From Botrimarina mediterranea (GTDB lineage Bacteria > Planctomycetota > Planctomycetia > Pirellulales > Lacipirellulaceae): a stretch of 64,000 nucleotides of DNA. The stretch is from contig NZ_CP036349.1 of NCBI RefSeq assembly GCF_007753265.1, forward strand, positions 3,939,363 through 4,003,362. Direction: 5' to 3'. The notes beneath the pieces were generated by a model that had not been told where the DNA came from, searched no databases, and worked only from the letters and a program-made list of their open reading frames with translations. This document shows, piece by piece, positions 51,438-60,018 of the stretch. The translations under genes were made by a program, and so were the position numbers. Position 1 is the first letter of the stretch; each line of letters opens with the position of its first letter.

Positions 51438-54400
51438 GTGCTCACGCTCGCGGCGGTGCTCGCGGTTGCGCTGGCGGTGTTTTTGTACTACCGCCTCGAC
51501 GACGAGGCGCAGCGGCTCTGCGAAGCGGCGCTCAACCGCCACTGCGAGCCGTTCGTCGCGCGCGTCGGCGCCGCCCGCTTCACGCCGGGCAAGGGCGTCA
51601 CGATGTACGACGTCGAGATCGTCGAACGTCTCCAATGGCAGCCGCCGCGTGGCGTCCTGCAAATCGACGAGCTTCAGGTGCAGGGGCAATTCGACATCAC
51701 CACGCTGCTGCGCGGCGCGCCGGTGGTGACGCGCATCGTCGCCAAGTCGCCGCGTTTGGCGGTCACACGTCGCGAGAACGGCGTGTGGAACGTCAGCGAC
51801 CTCAAGCTCAAGAGCAACCCCAACCAACCGTTGCCGCGGATCGACCTCCACAACGCCACCGTCCTGCTGACGGGTGAAGCTGGGGGCACGAAGACGCTCG
51901 GCGTCAACCACCTCAACGCGTCTTTCGTACCGGCCACGGACGGCAGCCGTACCTTCAATCTGACGATCGCCGCGCGCGACACGCTCGCCAAGTCGCTCGA
52001 GGTGCGTGGCGCCGCCTCGGCGGATGGCTCGGGGTTCCGCCTCGATTACAAGGCTGATGGCATTGAAGCGACGCCCGCCCTCGTCGAGACGCTCGCCGGA
52101 CTCGGCCTCGCGCCGCGGATGACGTTGCCGCCGATGCAGGGCGTCCTCTCGCTCAGCGGCGAAGCGTCGCGCACCGCCGCAGCGGAACCGCTATCGTGGC
52201 GGACCGCCTTCAACTTCGCGGGGAGCGAGGGCCACATCCCGGGCTTCAAGCGCCCTCTCAGCGACATCGTCATCATCGGCGAAGCCTCGCCCACGGGCGT
52301 GCGGTTCGAGCAGGCGACGGCGCGGTGGGGTGATTCGGTGATCCGGCTGGTTGGGCGGCGTGAGGGCTGGTCGCTCGGATCGCCGCTCGCCGCGCGGGTG
52401 CGGATCGACGACCTCGACTTCGGCGACGTTCCCATCGAACAGCTGCCCCAGAAAGCCCTCGGCCTATGGAACCGCTTCCGTCCGGCGGGACGTAGCGACG
52501 TCGCGATGGACCTCGCCTACGACGGACAGACCTGGGCGCCGCGCGCGACCATCACCGCCAAGGGGGCGTCTTTCGAAGACGCCGAGAAGTTTCCCTACCG
52601 GCTCACGGGGGCGACCGGACAGATCCTCGTCAACGGCGGCGTCACCGACGACCCGCAACCGCCCGCGCCGGGAAGCGCCACGATCGACGTCCAACTCCAA
52701 GGTCAAGCCGACGGCGCGCCGGTCGTCATCACCGGCGCGCTACGCGATGTTCCCCTGAACCCAATCGGGCCCCTGAACCCAACCGGGCCTTTGAACCCAA
52801 CCGCGGACGATGACGGCCGCCAGAAGATGCCGCCCGGGTGGATCGAGGTCTCTGGCAACAACATCCCGATCAGCGACCGCCTGGTGGCGGCGATCCCCGA
52901 GGAAGGCGCCCGTGAGTTCATCGAGGCGCTCCACCCCACGGGCCGCATCGATGTCCGTTGGCGCGTGGAACGCAACAGCCTCGAAGACCCCGAGCTGTAC
53001 GTCGCGACCAACATGCGGCTAGTCGATTGCCGGATGACGTACGACCGCTTCCCGTACCCGCTGAGCCGCGTCACCGGTTGGGTCGAGCAGCGTGGCACGC
53101 AGTGGAAGTTCTACGAGCTCCGCAGCCGCGACACGCAAGGCCGCACCATCGTCGAGGGCGAGGGCTCGCTCGAGCCACGCGACGACTCGCACCGGTTCGA
53201 GCTCAAGCTCACCGGCGAAGCGGCGCCGCTCGACCAGACGCTGTTCGACGCGCTCCCCGATTCGGCCCAACAGGCCTGGTCGCTGATGCGGCCGCAGGGG
53301 CAGATCGACTTCGTCGCCGACATCTCGCGCGAAGGCGCGCACCAAGACCCCACGGTGCGGCTGCGGATGCGGCCGCACGAGCAGAACCTGCGCGTCGAGC
53401 CGCCCCTCTCCGACAGCGGCTACCGTTATCGACTCGAGAGAGTCGATGGCGACTTCTACTGGGCCGACAACAAGCTGACGGCGCGGCAAGCGCGGGCCGA
53501 GCACGGCCGCTCGGTGCTAACGGGCGACAGCGTATGGGAGGCCCTACCGGGTGGCGCTTGGAAGCTCGAATTGCTGGGCCTCGACGTCGACCGGGTCGAG
53601 TTCAACCGCGACTTCTTGCTCGCCGCGCCGGCGGGGCTGCGGAGCGTCATCGACGAGTTGCAACCGCAGGGGGCGTTCGGGCTCTTCGACAGCCGGCTGG
53701 AGTTCACCAAGGGCGCCGGTCCGACAGGCCCCGTCAACGCGCGGTGGCGTTTGGGTTTGAGCTGCCATCAAGCGTCGATCAACGCCGGCGTGCCGATCGA
53801 AGGCGTTTCGGGTGAGATCTTCCTCAGCGGGCAGAGCGACGGCGCCTCGGCCACCACGGCGGGCGAACTGAATCTCGACTCGCTCTTCTGGAACGACCTG
53901 CAACTCACGCAGGTGCGCGGCCCGCTGTGGTCAGACGGCGCCGACTGCTTCTTGGGAGAGGGGGCCGCGCGCAAACTCCAGAGCACCCAAACGCGGTCCA
54001 TCGAAGCGCAAGCCTACGGCGGCGAGGTGAAGGTCAACAGCTGGATCCGCCGCGGCGGACAGACACGTTATGGCATCGCCATCGGCATGAGCGGCGTCGA
54101 TGTCACCCGGCTCTCGACCGAGTGGCTCCGCCGCCCCGAAACCCTGCACGGCAGCCTTGACGGGCAGCTCAAGCTGCAAGGCATGGGCAATTCGCTGTAC
54201 GGCCTCACCGGCGAGGGCGCGATCGCTGTCAACGACGCCGACCTCTACGAGCTGCCGCTGTTCCTCAGCGTGCTCAAGGTGCTTCGCAACCGCAACCCCG
54301 ACAACACGGCGTTCAACCGCCTCGAAACCAAGTTCACGGTCGATGGCGATAAGCTCGACTTCCAGACGCTTGACCTATTGGGCGACGCGTTCAGCCTCAA

Positions 54401-54680
54401 CGGCCGGGGGACAGCGACACTGCAACGCAACGTCGACCTAACGTTCGCCACGATCGTTGGCCGCAGCGAGTTCGCGGTGCCGGTGCTTAAGGCGTTTGTC
54501 AGCTCGGCCAGCGAGCAGTTCTTGCAGCTGCGTGTGGTGGGTCCGATCGACAACCCGCAGGTCATCCGTAAGGTGCTGCCGGCGGTCGGAGATGCGTTAG
54601 AACAGTTGCAGACGGACCTCGGGACGCGCCCGGGGATGAATGCGACGCGCGCCGCAAGCGCGCCGGCGGCGAGATATTGA
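51438..54680 (+). CDS. Large AsmA-like envelope protein
   Basis: This 1080-residue protein has one N-terminal membrane helix (LTLAAVLAVALAVFLYYRL) and then a long series of beta-strand-rich repeats (VARVGAARFTPGKGVTMYDVEIVER, AKSPRLAVTRRENGVWNVSDL). It ends with an AsmA-type segment (GAIAVNDADLYELPLFLSVLKVL, FDFQTLDLLGDAFSLNGRGTAT read in parts). AsmA/YhdP/TamB-like proteins span the periplasm and help carry phospholipids or assemble the outer membrane. The start is a problem: GTG 51438 has no ribosome site and the frame stays open far upstream without ATG/GTG/TTG. A promoter-like TTGACC-N18-TACTCT lies at 51230. Three 18-bp repeats (PLNPIG/PLNPTG/PLNPTA) occur at 52752-52805. Confidence 0.8.
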   Translation: MLTLAAVLAVALAVFLYYRLDDEAQRLCEAALNRHCEPFVARVGAARFTPGKGVTMYDVEIVERLQWQPPRGVLQIDELQVQGQFDITTLLRGAPVVTRIVAKSPRLAVTRRENGVWNVSDLKLKSNPNQPLPRIDLHNATVLLTGEAGGTKTLGVNHLNASFVPATDGSRTFNLTIAARDTLAKSLEVRGAASADGSGFRLDYKADGIEATPALVETLAGLGLAPRMTLPPMQGVLSLSGEASRTAAAEPLSWRTAFNFAGSEGHIPGFKRPLSDIVIIGEASPTGVRFEQATARWGDSVIRLVGRREGWSLGSPLAARVRIDDLDFGDVPIEQLPQKALGLWNRFRPAGRSDVAMDLAYDGQTWAPRATITAKGASFEDAEKFPYRLTGATGQILVNGGVTDDPQPPAPGSATIDVQLQGQADGAPVVITGALRDVPLNPIGPLNPTGPLNPTADDDGRQKMPPGWIEVSGNNIPISDRLVAAIPEEGAREFIEALHPTGRIDVRWRVERNSLEDPELYVATNMRLVDCRMTYDRFPYPLSRVTGWVEQRGTQWKFYELRSRDTQGRTIVEGEGSLEPRDDSHRFELKLTGEAAPLDQTLFDALPDSAQQAWSLMRPQGQIDFVADISREGAHQDPTVRLRMRPHEQNLRVEPPLSDSGYRYRLERVDGDFYWADNKLTARQARAEHGRSVLTGDSVWEALPGGAWKLELLGLDVDRVEFNRDFLLAAPAGLRSVIDELQPQGAFGLFDSRLEFTKGAGPTGPVNARWRLGLSCHQASINAGVPIEGVSGEIFLSGQSDGASATTAGELNLDSLFWNDLQLTQVRGPLWSDGADCFLGEGAARKLQSTQTRSIEAQAYGGEVKVNSWIRRGGQTRYGIAIGMSGVDVTRLSTEWLRRPETLHGSLDGQLKLQGMGNSLYGLTGEGAIAVNDADLYELPLFLSVLKVLRNRNPDNTAFNRLETKFTVDGDKLDFQTLDLLGDAFSLNGRGTATLQRNVDLTFATIVGRSEFAVPVLKAFVSSASEQFLQLRVVGPIDNPQVIRKVLPAVGDALEQLQTDLGTRPGMNATRAASAPAARY
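52752..52805 (+). repeat. Three in-frame 18-bp tandem repeats in the AsmA-like gene
   Basis: Units at 52752-52769, 52770-52787 and 52788-52805 read CCCCTGAACCCAATCGGG with few changes and encode PLNPIG, PLNPTG, PLNPTA. They could expand or shrink by slippage without a frame change. Confidence 0.85.
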
Positions 54681-54829
54681 AGTACGTTACTGGGGCGTGC
54701 TCCCACGACGATTGTCGACCGACAGTTGGCGTCGGGGGCTCGCCGGACGATTTTTTTGGCTCCGCAACACGAGACTCCATCCGCATTCCGAGATCGCCAA
54801 TCCGCAATCCCTAACCCCTCTCGTTCATC

Positions 54830-55144
54830 ATGAGCATGGGACCGCTGGGAGGAATCCTTGGCAGCGCGGCCGGTTCGCCGCTGTCGCAGGCCAAGGGCGC
54901 AACGACGGAGCGGGCGGCGCGCGACAGCGCCGTCAAAGAGACGACCGACCAGCTCGACCTCCAAGCGGAGAAGTCGGCGGGCATCGGGTCCACCGAAGGC
55001 GATAGCGAAACCTCCGACCGCGACGCCGACGGCCGCCGGGCGTGGGAGTGGAACGACCACCCGAAGTCGGAGGAGGAAGCAACCTCCCCCGACGGATCGG
55101 CGCCGGACCCCGACAGCGAAGGGCATTTGGACCTTTTGGCGTAG
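54830..55144 (+). CDS. Small acidic protein of unknown function
   Basis: This 104-residue protein has a Gly/Ala-rich N-terminus (MSMGPLGGILGSAAGSPLSQ) and a strongly acidic, polar remainder (DQLDLQAEKSAGIGSTEGDS, WEWNDHPKSEEEATSPD). It has no membrane segment and looks largely disordered. I do not recognise the family. It starts at ATG 54830, about 150 bp after the AsmA-like gene, and is followed at 30 bp by a structured repeat. Confidence 0.65.
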   Translation: MSMGPLGGILGSAAGSPLSQAKGATTERAARDSAVKETTDQLDLQAEKSAGIGSTEGDSETSDRDADGRRAWEWNDHPKSEEEATSPDGSAPDPDSEGHLDLLA

Positions 55145-55173
55145 CGCGACGGGCGATACAAAGCTCACGATAA

Positions 55174-55250
55174 CGGCGAGCCCACGATGTTAATCGTGGG
55201 TGGATGTTGGTAGCCGCTGCCCACCCACGCTCAACATCGTGGGCTCGCCG
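55174..55250. repeat. Structured repeat, copy 2 of the GCGAGCCC family
   Basis: Outer stem CGGCGAGCCCACGATGTT (55174-55191) / AACATCGTGGGCTCGCCG (55233-55250), perfect over 18 bp. The inner palindrome CCCACGAT...ATCGTGGG (55181-55200) and CGTGGGTGG (55195-55203) / CCACCCACG (55221-55229) repeat the fold of the 39817 copy. The base that differs (C in copy 1, A here) is matched by compensating changes in every partner. Confidence 0.92.
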
Positions 55251-55319
55251 TCTCTCGGTAGTCATGTGCCTTCGCACTGCTGTTCGCGTCCGCGATCGGG
55301 CGTATGCTAAAAGCTCAAT

Positions 55320-55406
55320 CTGTAGGAGGCGTCTCCGACGCCGATTACGGTATCCATCCCGAAACGGCATGGTGCGCGTAATCGGCATCGGAGACGCCTC
55401 CTACAG
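55320..55406. repeat. 30-bp inverted repeat (GTAGGAGGCGTCTCCGA family)
   Basis: CTGTAGGAGGCGTCTCCGAC and on (55320-55349) pairs with 55377-55406 at 29 of 30 positions around a 27-nt loop. The left half contains its own hairpin GGAGGCGTCTCC. It lies 43 bp before the start of the next gene, so a transcript from upstream would carry it in the leader. With the previous repeat it fills 55145-55449, where I see no gene. Confidence 0.9.
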
Positions 55407-55449
55407 AAGTTGATTGTCCGAACATCTTCTTGATCCGTTAGAGAATGCC

Positions 55450-56058
55450 ATGCGCGCCGCGTTGCTGCTACTTTCTCTCGTTATCGCTACGCCTCTCGCC
55501 TTGGCCTCCGACGTCATCGATGTCGCCCGCTCTTTCCCCGATGGCGGTGGTTACAACTGGACCGCCGGCGCCACGGGCGTGAAGGAGCCGGTGGACTTCA
55601 AGGGCGCGCGACTGCTCGAAGCGACCGAGGGCGGCAGCTTCTGCTGCGGTTACACGTTCGCCGTCGCGATGCGCGTGGCGGAAGAACGCAGCCTGCTGAA
55701 GGACAAGTCGGTCGAAGACGCCCGCAAGTTCCTCAAGGACTGGTACGGCGCGCCGGGGGGTGACAAGACGCTCGTCGTCTTAGCGGTTGAGAACCTCGGC
55801 ATCGGCGAGGCCGTCCCCTTCGAGGACGCGCAAACCGGCGACTTCGTGCAACTGTGGCGTGAAGGGGGCTCGGGGCACAGCGTCATCTTCCTTAAGTGGA
55901 TCGAAGAAGACGGCCAGCGCGTCGGTTTCCGTTACCGCAGCTCGCAGAAGCTGACCGACGGCATCGGCGACCGCACCGAGTACTTCAGCGACGCGCCGGG
56001 TCTCAACGGGCGCGTGTTGCGGGAGGAGACGTATGTTTGTCGCTTGAATGAGAAGTGA
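55450..56058 (+). CDS. Exported NlpC/P60-like or CHAP-like protein
   Basis: This 202-residue protein has a signal peptide (MRAALLLLSLVIATPLALAS). The mature part contains GGSFCCGYTFAVAMRVAEE and later GDFVQLWREGGSGHSVIFLKW, an arrangement like the catalytic Cys and His of NlpC/P60 or CHAP peptidases, although the exact family is not clear. Such enzymes cut peptide crosslinks or amide bonds in the envelope. ATG 55450 is preferred to TTG 55414. The gene stands between two repeat regions. Confidence 0.65.
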   Translation: MRAALLLLSLVIATPLALASDVIDVARSFPDGGGYNWTAGATGVKEPVDFKGARLLEATEGGSFCCGYTFAVAMRVAEERSLLKDKSVEDARKFLKDWYGAPGGDKTLVVLAVENLGIGEAVPFEDAQTGDFVQLWREGGSGHSVIFLKWIEEDGQRVGFRYRSSQKLTDGIGDRTEYFSDAPGLNGRVLREETYVCRLNEK

Positions 56059-56430
56059 TAGTGAGCCGTCGGCGCTAGCCGCGGGTGGCCCCATATTGAC
56101 GCCCTCCTCTCCAAAATTAACCCGTTATAGCGTACTTCATTTTTCCGTAGCGTCTCGCGCAGAGACGCGGAGGCGCCGAGGGTAGGCAGCGAAGACTCAC
56201 GCAAAGGCGCCAAGGCGCAAACACAAAGTCGTTGAGAAATGAGCGCAGCCGCAAACGATCACACAGCAACGCGTTCTTTGCGGCTTGGCGGCTTGGCGCC
56301 TTGGCGCCTTGGCGTGAGTCTTGAAGGCATCCAACTCTGCGCCTCTGCGTCTCTGCGCGAGACACCCCTACGTTGCTCTGTGGATCAGAGCGAGGCTAGA
56401 AACGCTACGGCTAAGTGAAGCGTGCTCTAG
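56059..56430. repeat. Large nested inverted repeat in a gene-free region
   Basis: No gene is visible in these 372 bp between two convergent genes. The outer arms at 56152-56180 (GTCTCGCGCAGAGACGC and on) and 56335-56363 pair at 27 of 29 positions. Inner arms beginning AAGACTCACGC (near 56192) pair with 56307-56325, and the right inner arm contains the short tandem GGCTTGGCGCCTTGGCGC. The head unit also occurs as the gene-flanking arms at 36.4 and 37.0 kb. Confidence 0.85.
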
Positions 56431-57876
56431 CTATACGAAGAAGCTCACGAGCTTCGGCTCCAGATACTCGTGCAGCCCTTCGGGGCCCGACTCGGCGCCG
56501 AGGCCGCTTTGCTTCCAGCCGGGGAAAGGGCCCTCGGTGGCGTGGGGGACCCAGCCGTTGACGGCCACCATGCCGAACTCGAGGCGCTCGTAGGCGTGCA
56601 CCGCGCGATTGAGGTCGTGCGTGAACAAGAACGCGGCGAGGCCCGCTTCGAGCGAGTTGGCGTCGTTGATCGCTTCGTCGAGGTTGTCGTACGGCGTGAC
56701 GGCGAGCACCGGCCCAAAGGTCTCTTCGCGCCACAACGCCGAGTTCGTCGCCACGTCGGCGACCAACGTCGGCTCGAAGAAGTAACCGGCGTCACGGTTG
56801 GCCGGCCGCTTGCCGCCGACGACCACACGGCCGCCATGCTCGTGCGACAAGAGCTTCTCGACGCGGTCGCGCTGCGCGGCGTTCACTAGCGGGCCGATGT
56901 CGCTGGCGGCGTCGGCGCCGGGGCCGACACGGTAGCCAGCGACGATCGGCGCCGCCGCTTCGACGAAGGCGCCGCACACATCACGGTGCAGGTAGAAGCG
57001 CTGCGGCGCGACGCAGACCTGGCCCGCGTTGCGGAAGCGGGCGAGCACCGCCGCCTTCGCAAACGCCTCGGCGCCGACGCGCTCGATCGCGTCGGGCTCG
57101 ACGATCACCGGCGCGTTGCCGCCGAGTTCGAGTGCGAGGCGCGTGATCGTCGCGGCGGACTGCTTGATGAGCAGCCGGCCCACCTCGGTGCTGCCGGTGA
57201 AGCTCACCTTGCGGCAACGCTGGTCGTCGAGCATCGCGCCCGCCATCGCCGCGGGGGCGCCGTTGATGACGTTGAGCACGCCCGCCGGCAGTCCCGCGTC
57301 CTTGAGCGCGGCGCCGATCGCGAATCCCGACAGCGGCGTCTCGTCGGCGGGGCGGCACACCACCGTGCAGCCGGCCGCGAGCGCCGCGGCGATCGAGCGG
57401 GCCGGGTTGTACGCCGGGAAGTTCCAGGCCGTGATCACGCCCACGACGCCCAGCGGCTGCACGAGCGTCATCAGCCGCCGGCCGGGGAGCTTCGCGGGGA
57501 TCGTGCGGCCATAGGCGCGCTTCGCTTCTTCGGCGAACCAGTCGAAGAGGTCGGCGACAACGGTCCACTCTCCCTTGGACTCGGCGATCGGCTTGCCACT
57601 CTCGGCGGTGGTGACAGCGGCGAGCGCGTCGCGGCGTTCGCGCAGCAGCGTCGCGGCGGCGTGCAACACGTCGGCGCGTTGGTAGGCGGTCTTCGCGGCC
57701 CACTCGGGGAACGCCTTCGCGGCGGCGTCGATCGCCGCCTCGGCGTCGGCGGCGGCGCCGTAGGGGACCGTGGCGATCGGCTGCTCGGTCGCGGGGTCGA
57801 TCACGTCGATCGTGCGGCCATCGGCCGCGGCGACCCAGTCGCCGGCGATCAGTTGCTGGGCGGGAAAGTCGGACAT
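56431..57876 (-). CDS. NAD(P)-dependent aldehyde dehydrogenase (succinate-semialdehyde dehydrogenase-like)
   Basis: This 481-residue aldehyde dehydrogenase resembles the GabD group. WNFPAYN is at 151-157, the general base E250 in LELGGNAP and the catalytic cysteine C288 in NAGQVCVAPQRF. The usual KPA/KPS motif that binds the NAD ribose reads CRPADETPL here, with Arg175 in place of the lysine. ATG 57876 is chosen because GAGAAG lies 6 nt upstream; a longer frame runs to 58014. It should oxidise an aldehyde to an acid in the cytoplasm. Substrate is uncertain, and no gabT or other degradation genes are adjacent. Confidence 0.9.
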   Translation of the reverse strand: MSDFPAQQLIAGDWVAAADGRTIDVIDPATEQPIATVPYGAAADAEAAIDAAAKAFPEWAAKTAYQRADVLHAAATLLRERRDALAAVTTAESGKPIAESKGEWTVVADLFDWFAEEAKRAYGRTIPAKLPGRRLMTLVQPLGVVGVITAWNFPAYNPARSIAAALAAGCTVVCRPADETPLSGFAIGAALKDAGLPAGVLNVINGAPAAMAGAMLDDQRCRKVSFTGSTEVGRLLIKQSAATITRLALELGGNAPVIVEPDAIERVGAEAFAKAAVLARFRNAGQVCVAPQRFYLHRDVCGAFVEAAAPIVAGYRVGPGADAASDIGPLVNAAQRDRVEKLLSHEHGGRVVVGGKRPANRDAGYFFEPTLVADVATNSALWREETFGPVLAVTPYDNLDEAINDANSLEAGLAAFLFTHDLNRAVHAYERLEFGMVAVNGWVPHATEGPFPGWKQSGLGAESGPEGLHEYLEPKLVSFFV

Positions 57877-58166
57877 GGTCTTCTCGTGGCAAACGCCGCT
57901 GCAGGGAGGGCTGGGAGACTCTTCCTTGTACCCGCCGCGGCCGGCCCAGACACCCACCATGAACACCCGTTCAGACGCGATAGGAGCCACGCCACGGGCC
58001 TTTTGGCGCCTCACTCAGGGTTTACCCAGGGGGTCCGCTCGAACGCGTCAGATTGCGTCCTAGAGGCTCACAGGGGGGCACCCTTCGGGGGGGTCTTTAG
58101 CGCCGCTTGCCGGAGATCGAATGCAGATCCGTTTCCGGAGTACGCTTCGCCAAAACGTCGCGTGCA

Positions 58167-59723
58167 CTAGCTTTCGTAAACGACTTCTCCCCCCACGAGA
58201 GTCATCTTCACTTCGATGTCGGCGAGTTCTTCGAGCGGCGTCGTCAGCGGTGAGCGATCGAGCACCACGAGGTCGGCAAGCTGGCCCGGGGCGATCGCGC
58301 CGAAGCGGTCGGCGTCGCCCGAGAGCTGGGCGCCGGCGGCCGTGTAGGCGTGGAGGCCTTCGCGGACAGTGATCGCTTCGTGGGGGCCAATCGGGGCGCC
58401 GTCGCCGCTGAGCCGCCGCGCGGCCGCCGCAACACCGGCGAGGGGGCGTTCATCGACGACCACCGGCGCGTCGGTGGAGAGCGCAACCGTTAGCCCCGCG
58501 TCGACCATCGCACGGATCGGGTACGGCGTGATCGGGAAGTCTTCGGGCAGGTACTGGCGGAAGTTGGCGCCGAGTTCCGGCAAGAAGATCGCCTGGGTCG
58601 CCACGCCGATCCGCAGCCGAGTTGTGCGGAGGAGGTCGGCGCTGGTGGGCAGACCGAAGTGCTCGAAGCGGGCGCGCTTGGCGATGCGTGGCAGCGCTTC
58701 GAACGCGTCGAGCGCCGTCGTGATCGCCCGATCGCCGATGACGTGCGTCGCGACCCGGTAGCCAGCGGCGTCCGCCTTGCGGCAGAGCGTGGCGTACTCG
58801 TCGCATTCGTAGCGCAACACGCCGCGTGTGTCGGCGTGGCGATAGGGGACCGATAGCGCCGCCGTCGCACCGCTGAGCCCGCCGTCCATGAAGAGCTTGG
58901 CCGTATCGATACGCAAAAAACCACTAACGGTTGGCGGCGCCCATTCGGCCATCACCTCCGACGACGCCTCCTCGGGCGCAAGCCGCATGACGTTGAACCG
59001 TCCGACAAGCTCGCCGGCGTCGTCCATGGCTTGGTAGACAGCGAGCAGATGGTCGTCCACGCCGGGATCGGTGAACGCGGTCACGCCGAGGCCAAGAAGC
59101 TTCTGGTTCGCCGCGCGGACCATCGCTCGCAAGTCGTCACTCGAGGGCGGCGGCACGCGGTCGGCGACGAGGCGCATCGCGTTCTCGGTGAAGACGCCCG
59201 TCAACTGGCCGGCCGCGTCGCGGCGGACTTCACCGCCCGCCGGTGAATCCGTCGCGTTATCGATTCCCGCGGCGCGCATCGCGGCGCTGTTGGCGAGCCC
59301 CACGTGGTTGCAGACGCGGGTGATCCAGACCGGCCGATCGGGGAACCACGTGTCGAGTTCGTCGCGCGTCGGCAACCGGCCGTCGGCGAGCTTGAGCTCG
59401 TTCACGCCGCGCGCGAGCAGCCAGGCTTTCGTTGCGTCGCTCCGTGAGGCGAGGCGCGTCTGCAGCTCGCCGAGCGAGGTCGCGTCGCGGAGATCGACGA
59501 GCGAGGTCAGGAGATGCCCGACTTTCCAGACGTGGATGTGGGCGTCGTTGAAGCCCGGCAGCAACGCGCGGCCTTCAAGATCGAGACGGCGCCGCGGCGA
59601 GAGCTCGCGGCGCAAGTCGGCGCCCTGCCCTACCGCGGCGATCTTGCCATCCCGAATCGCCACCGCGTCCGCTGCGCCGTCGGCGAGCGGCAAGACGGCG
59701 TTCTCAAGGAGCAGGTCGATCAT
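58167..59723 (-). CDS. Amidohydrolase family protein (YtcJ-like)
   Basis: This 518-residue metal-dependent hydrolase has the first zinc motif H62-x-H64 in FNDAHIHVWK. It has further family blocks: SPAGGEVRRDAAGQLTG, LFMDGGLSGATAAL, HVIGDRAITTALDAFE and ALSTDAPVV. It matches the YtcJ/amidohydrolase-3 subgroup, whose substrates are mostly unknown amides. There is no signal peptide, so it is cytoplasmic. It starts at ATG 59723 and is preceded by an inverted repeat; 290 gene-free bases separate it from the aldehyde dehydrogenase. Confidence 0.9.
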   Translation of the reverse strand: MIDLLLENAVLPLADGAADAVAIRDGKIAAVGQGADLRRELSPRRRLDLEGRALLPGFNDAHIHVWKVGHLLTSLVDLRDATSLGELQTRLASRSDATKAWLLARGVNELKLADGRLPTRDELDTWFPDRPVWITRVCNHVGLANSAAMRAAGIDNATDSPAGGEVRRDAAGQLTGVFTENAMRLVADRVPPPSSDDLRAMVRAANQKLLGLGVTAFTDPGVDDHLLAVYQAMDDAGELVGRFNVMRLAPEEASSEVMAEWAPPTVSGFLRIDTAKLFMDGGLSGATAALSVPYRHADTRGVLRYECDEYATLCRKADAAGYRVATHVIGDRAITTALDAFEALPRIAKRARFEHFGLPTSADLLRTTRLRIGVATQAIFLPELGANFRQYLPEDFPITPYPIRAMVDAGLTVALSTDAPVVVDERPLAGVAAAARRLSGDGAPIGPHEAITVREGLHAYTAAGAQLSGDADRFGAIAPGQLADLVVLDRSPLTTPLEELADIEVKMTLVGGEVVYES

Positions 59724-59884
59724 TCGCTAATAGCAACCGTGAATCCGCTGCACACCACAACCAAGTGACGGGGTGATTCTAACAAAGAAATCCTCCGCGT
59801 TACGGCGGGTATTCGCCCGTATTGGTCGCTTGTTGCTACCTTGCGGCAAGGGCAGCTCGCATCTATCGCGAGCCAAAGAATGTT

Positions 59885-59979
59885 TAACGACGACGGACAC
59901 GAAGGACACGACAAGCGGCCATCACGACCATGTGGGCCGGTGGAAACGGCCGTCGTGTCCTTGGTGTCCGTCGTGGTAA
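59885..59979. repeat. 23-bp inverted repeat of the ACGACGGACACGAAGG family
   Basis: ACGACGGACAC-G-AAGGACACGAC (59890-59912) pairs with 59952-59974, with a single mismatch. Weaker pairing extends to 59885 and 59979. It lies 39 bp beyond the stop of the LolA-like gene and upstream of the amidohydrolase gene. The family recurs at 63512 and, more degraded, at 18712 and 39381. Confidence 0.9.
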
Positions 59980-60018
59980 TCCTCTCCTGCCATCCGTTTG
60001 AGTAAGACCGACAGAGAC

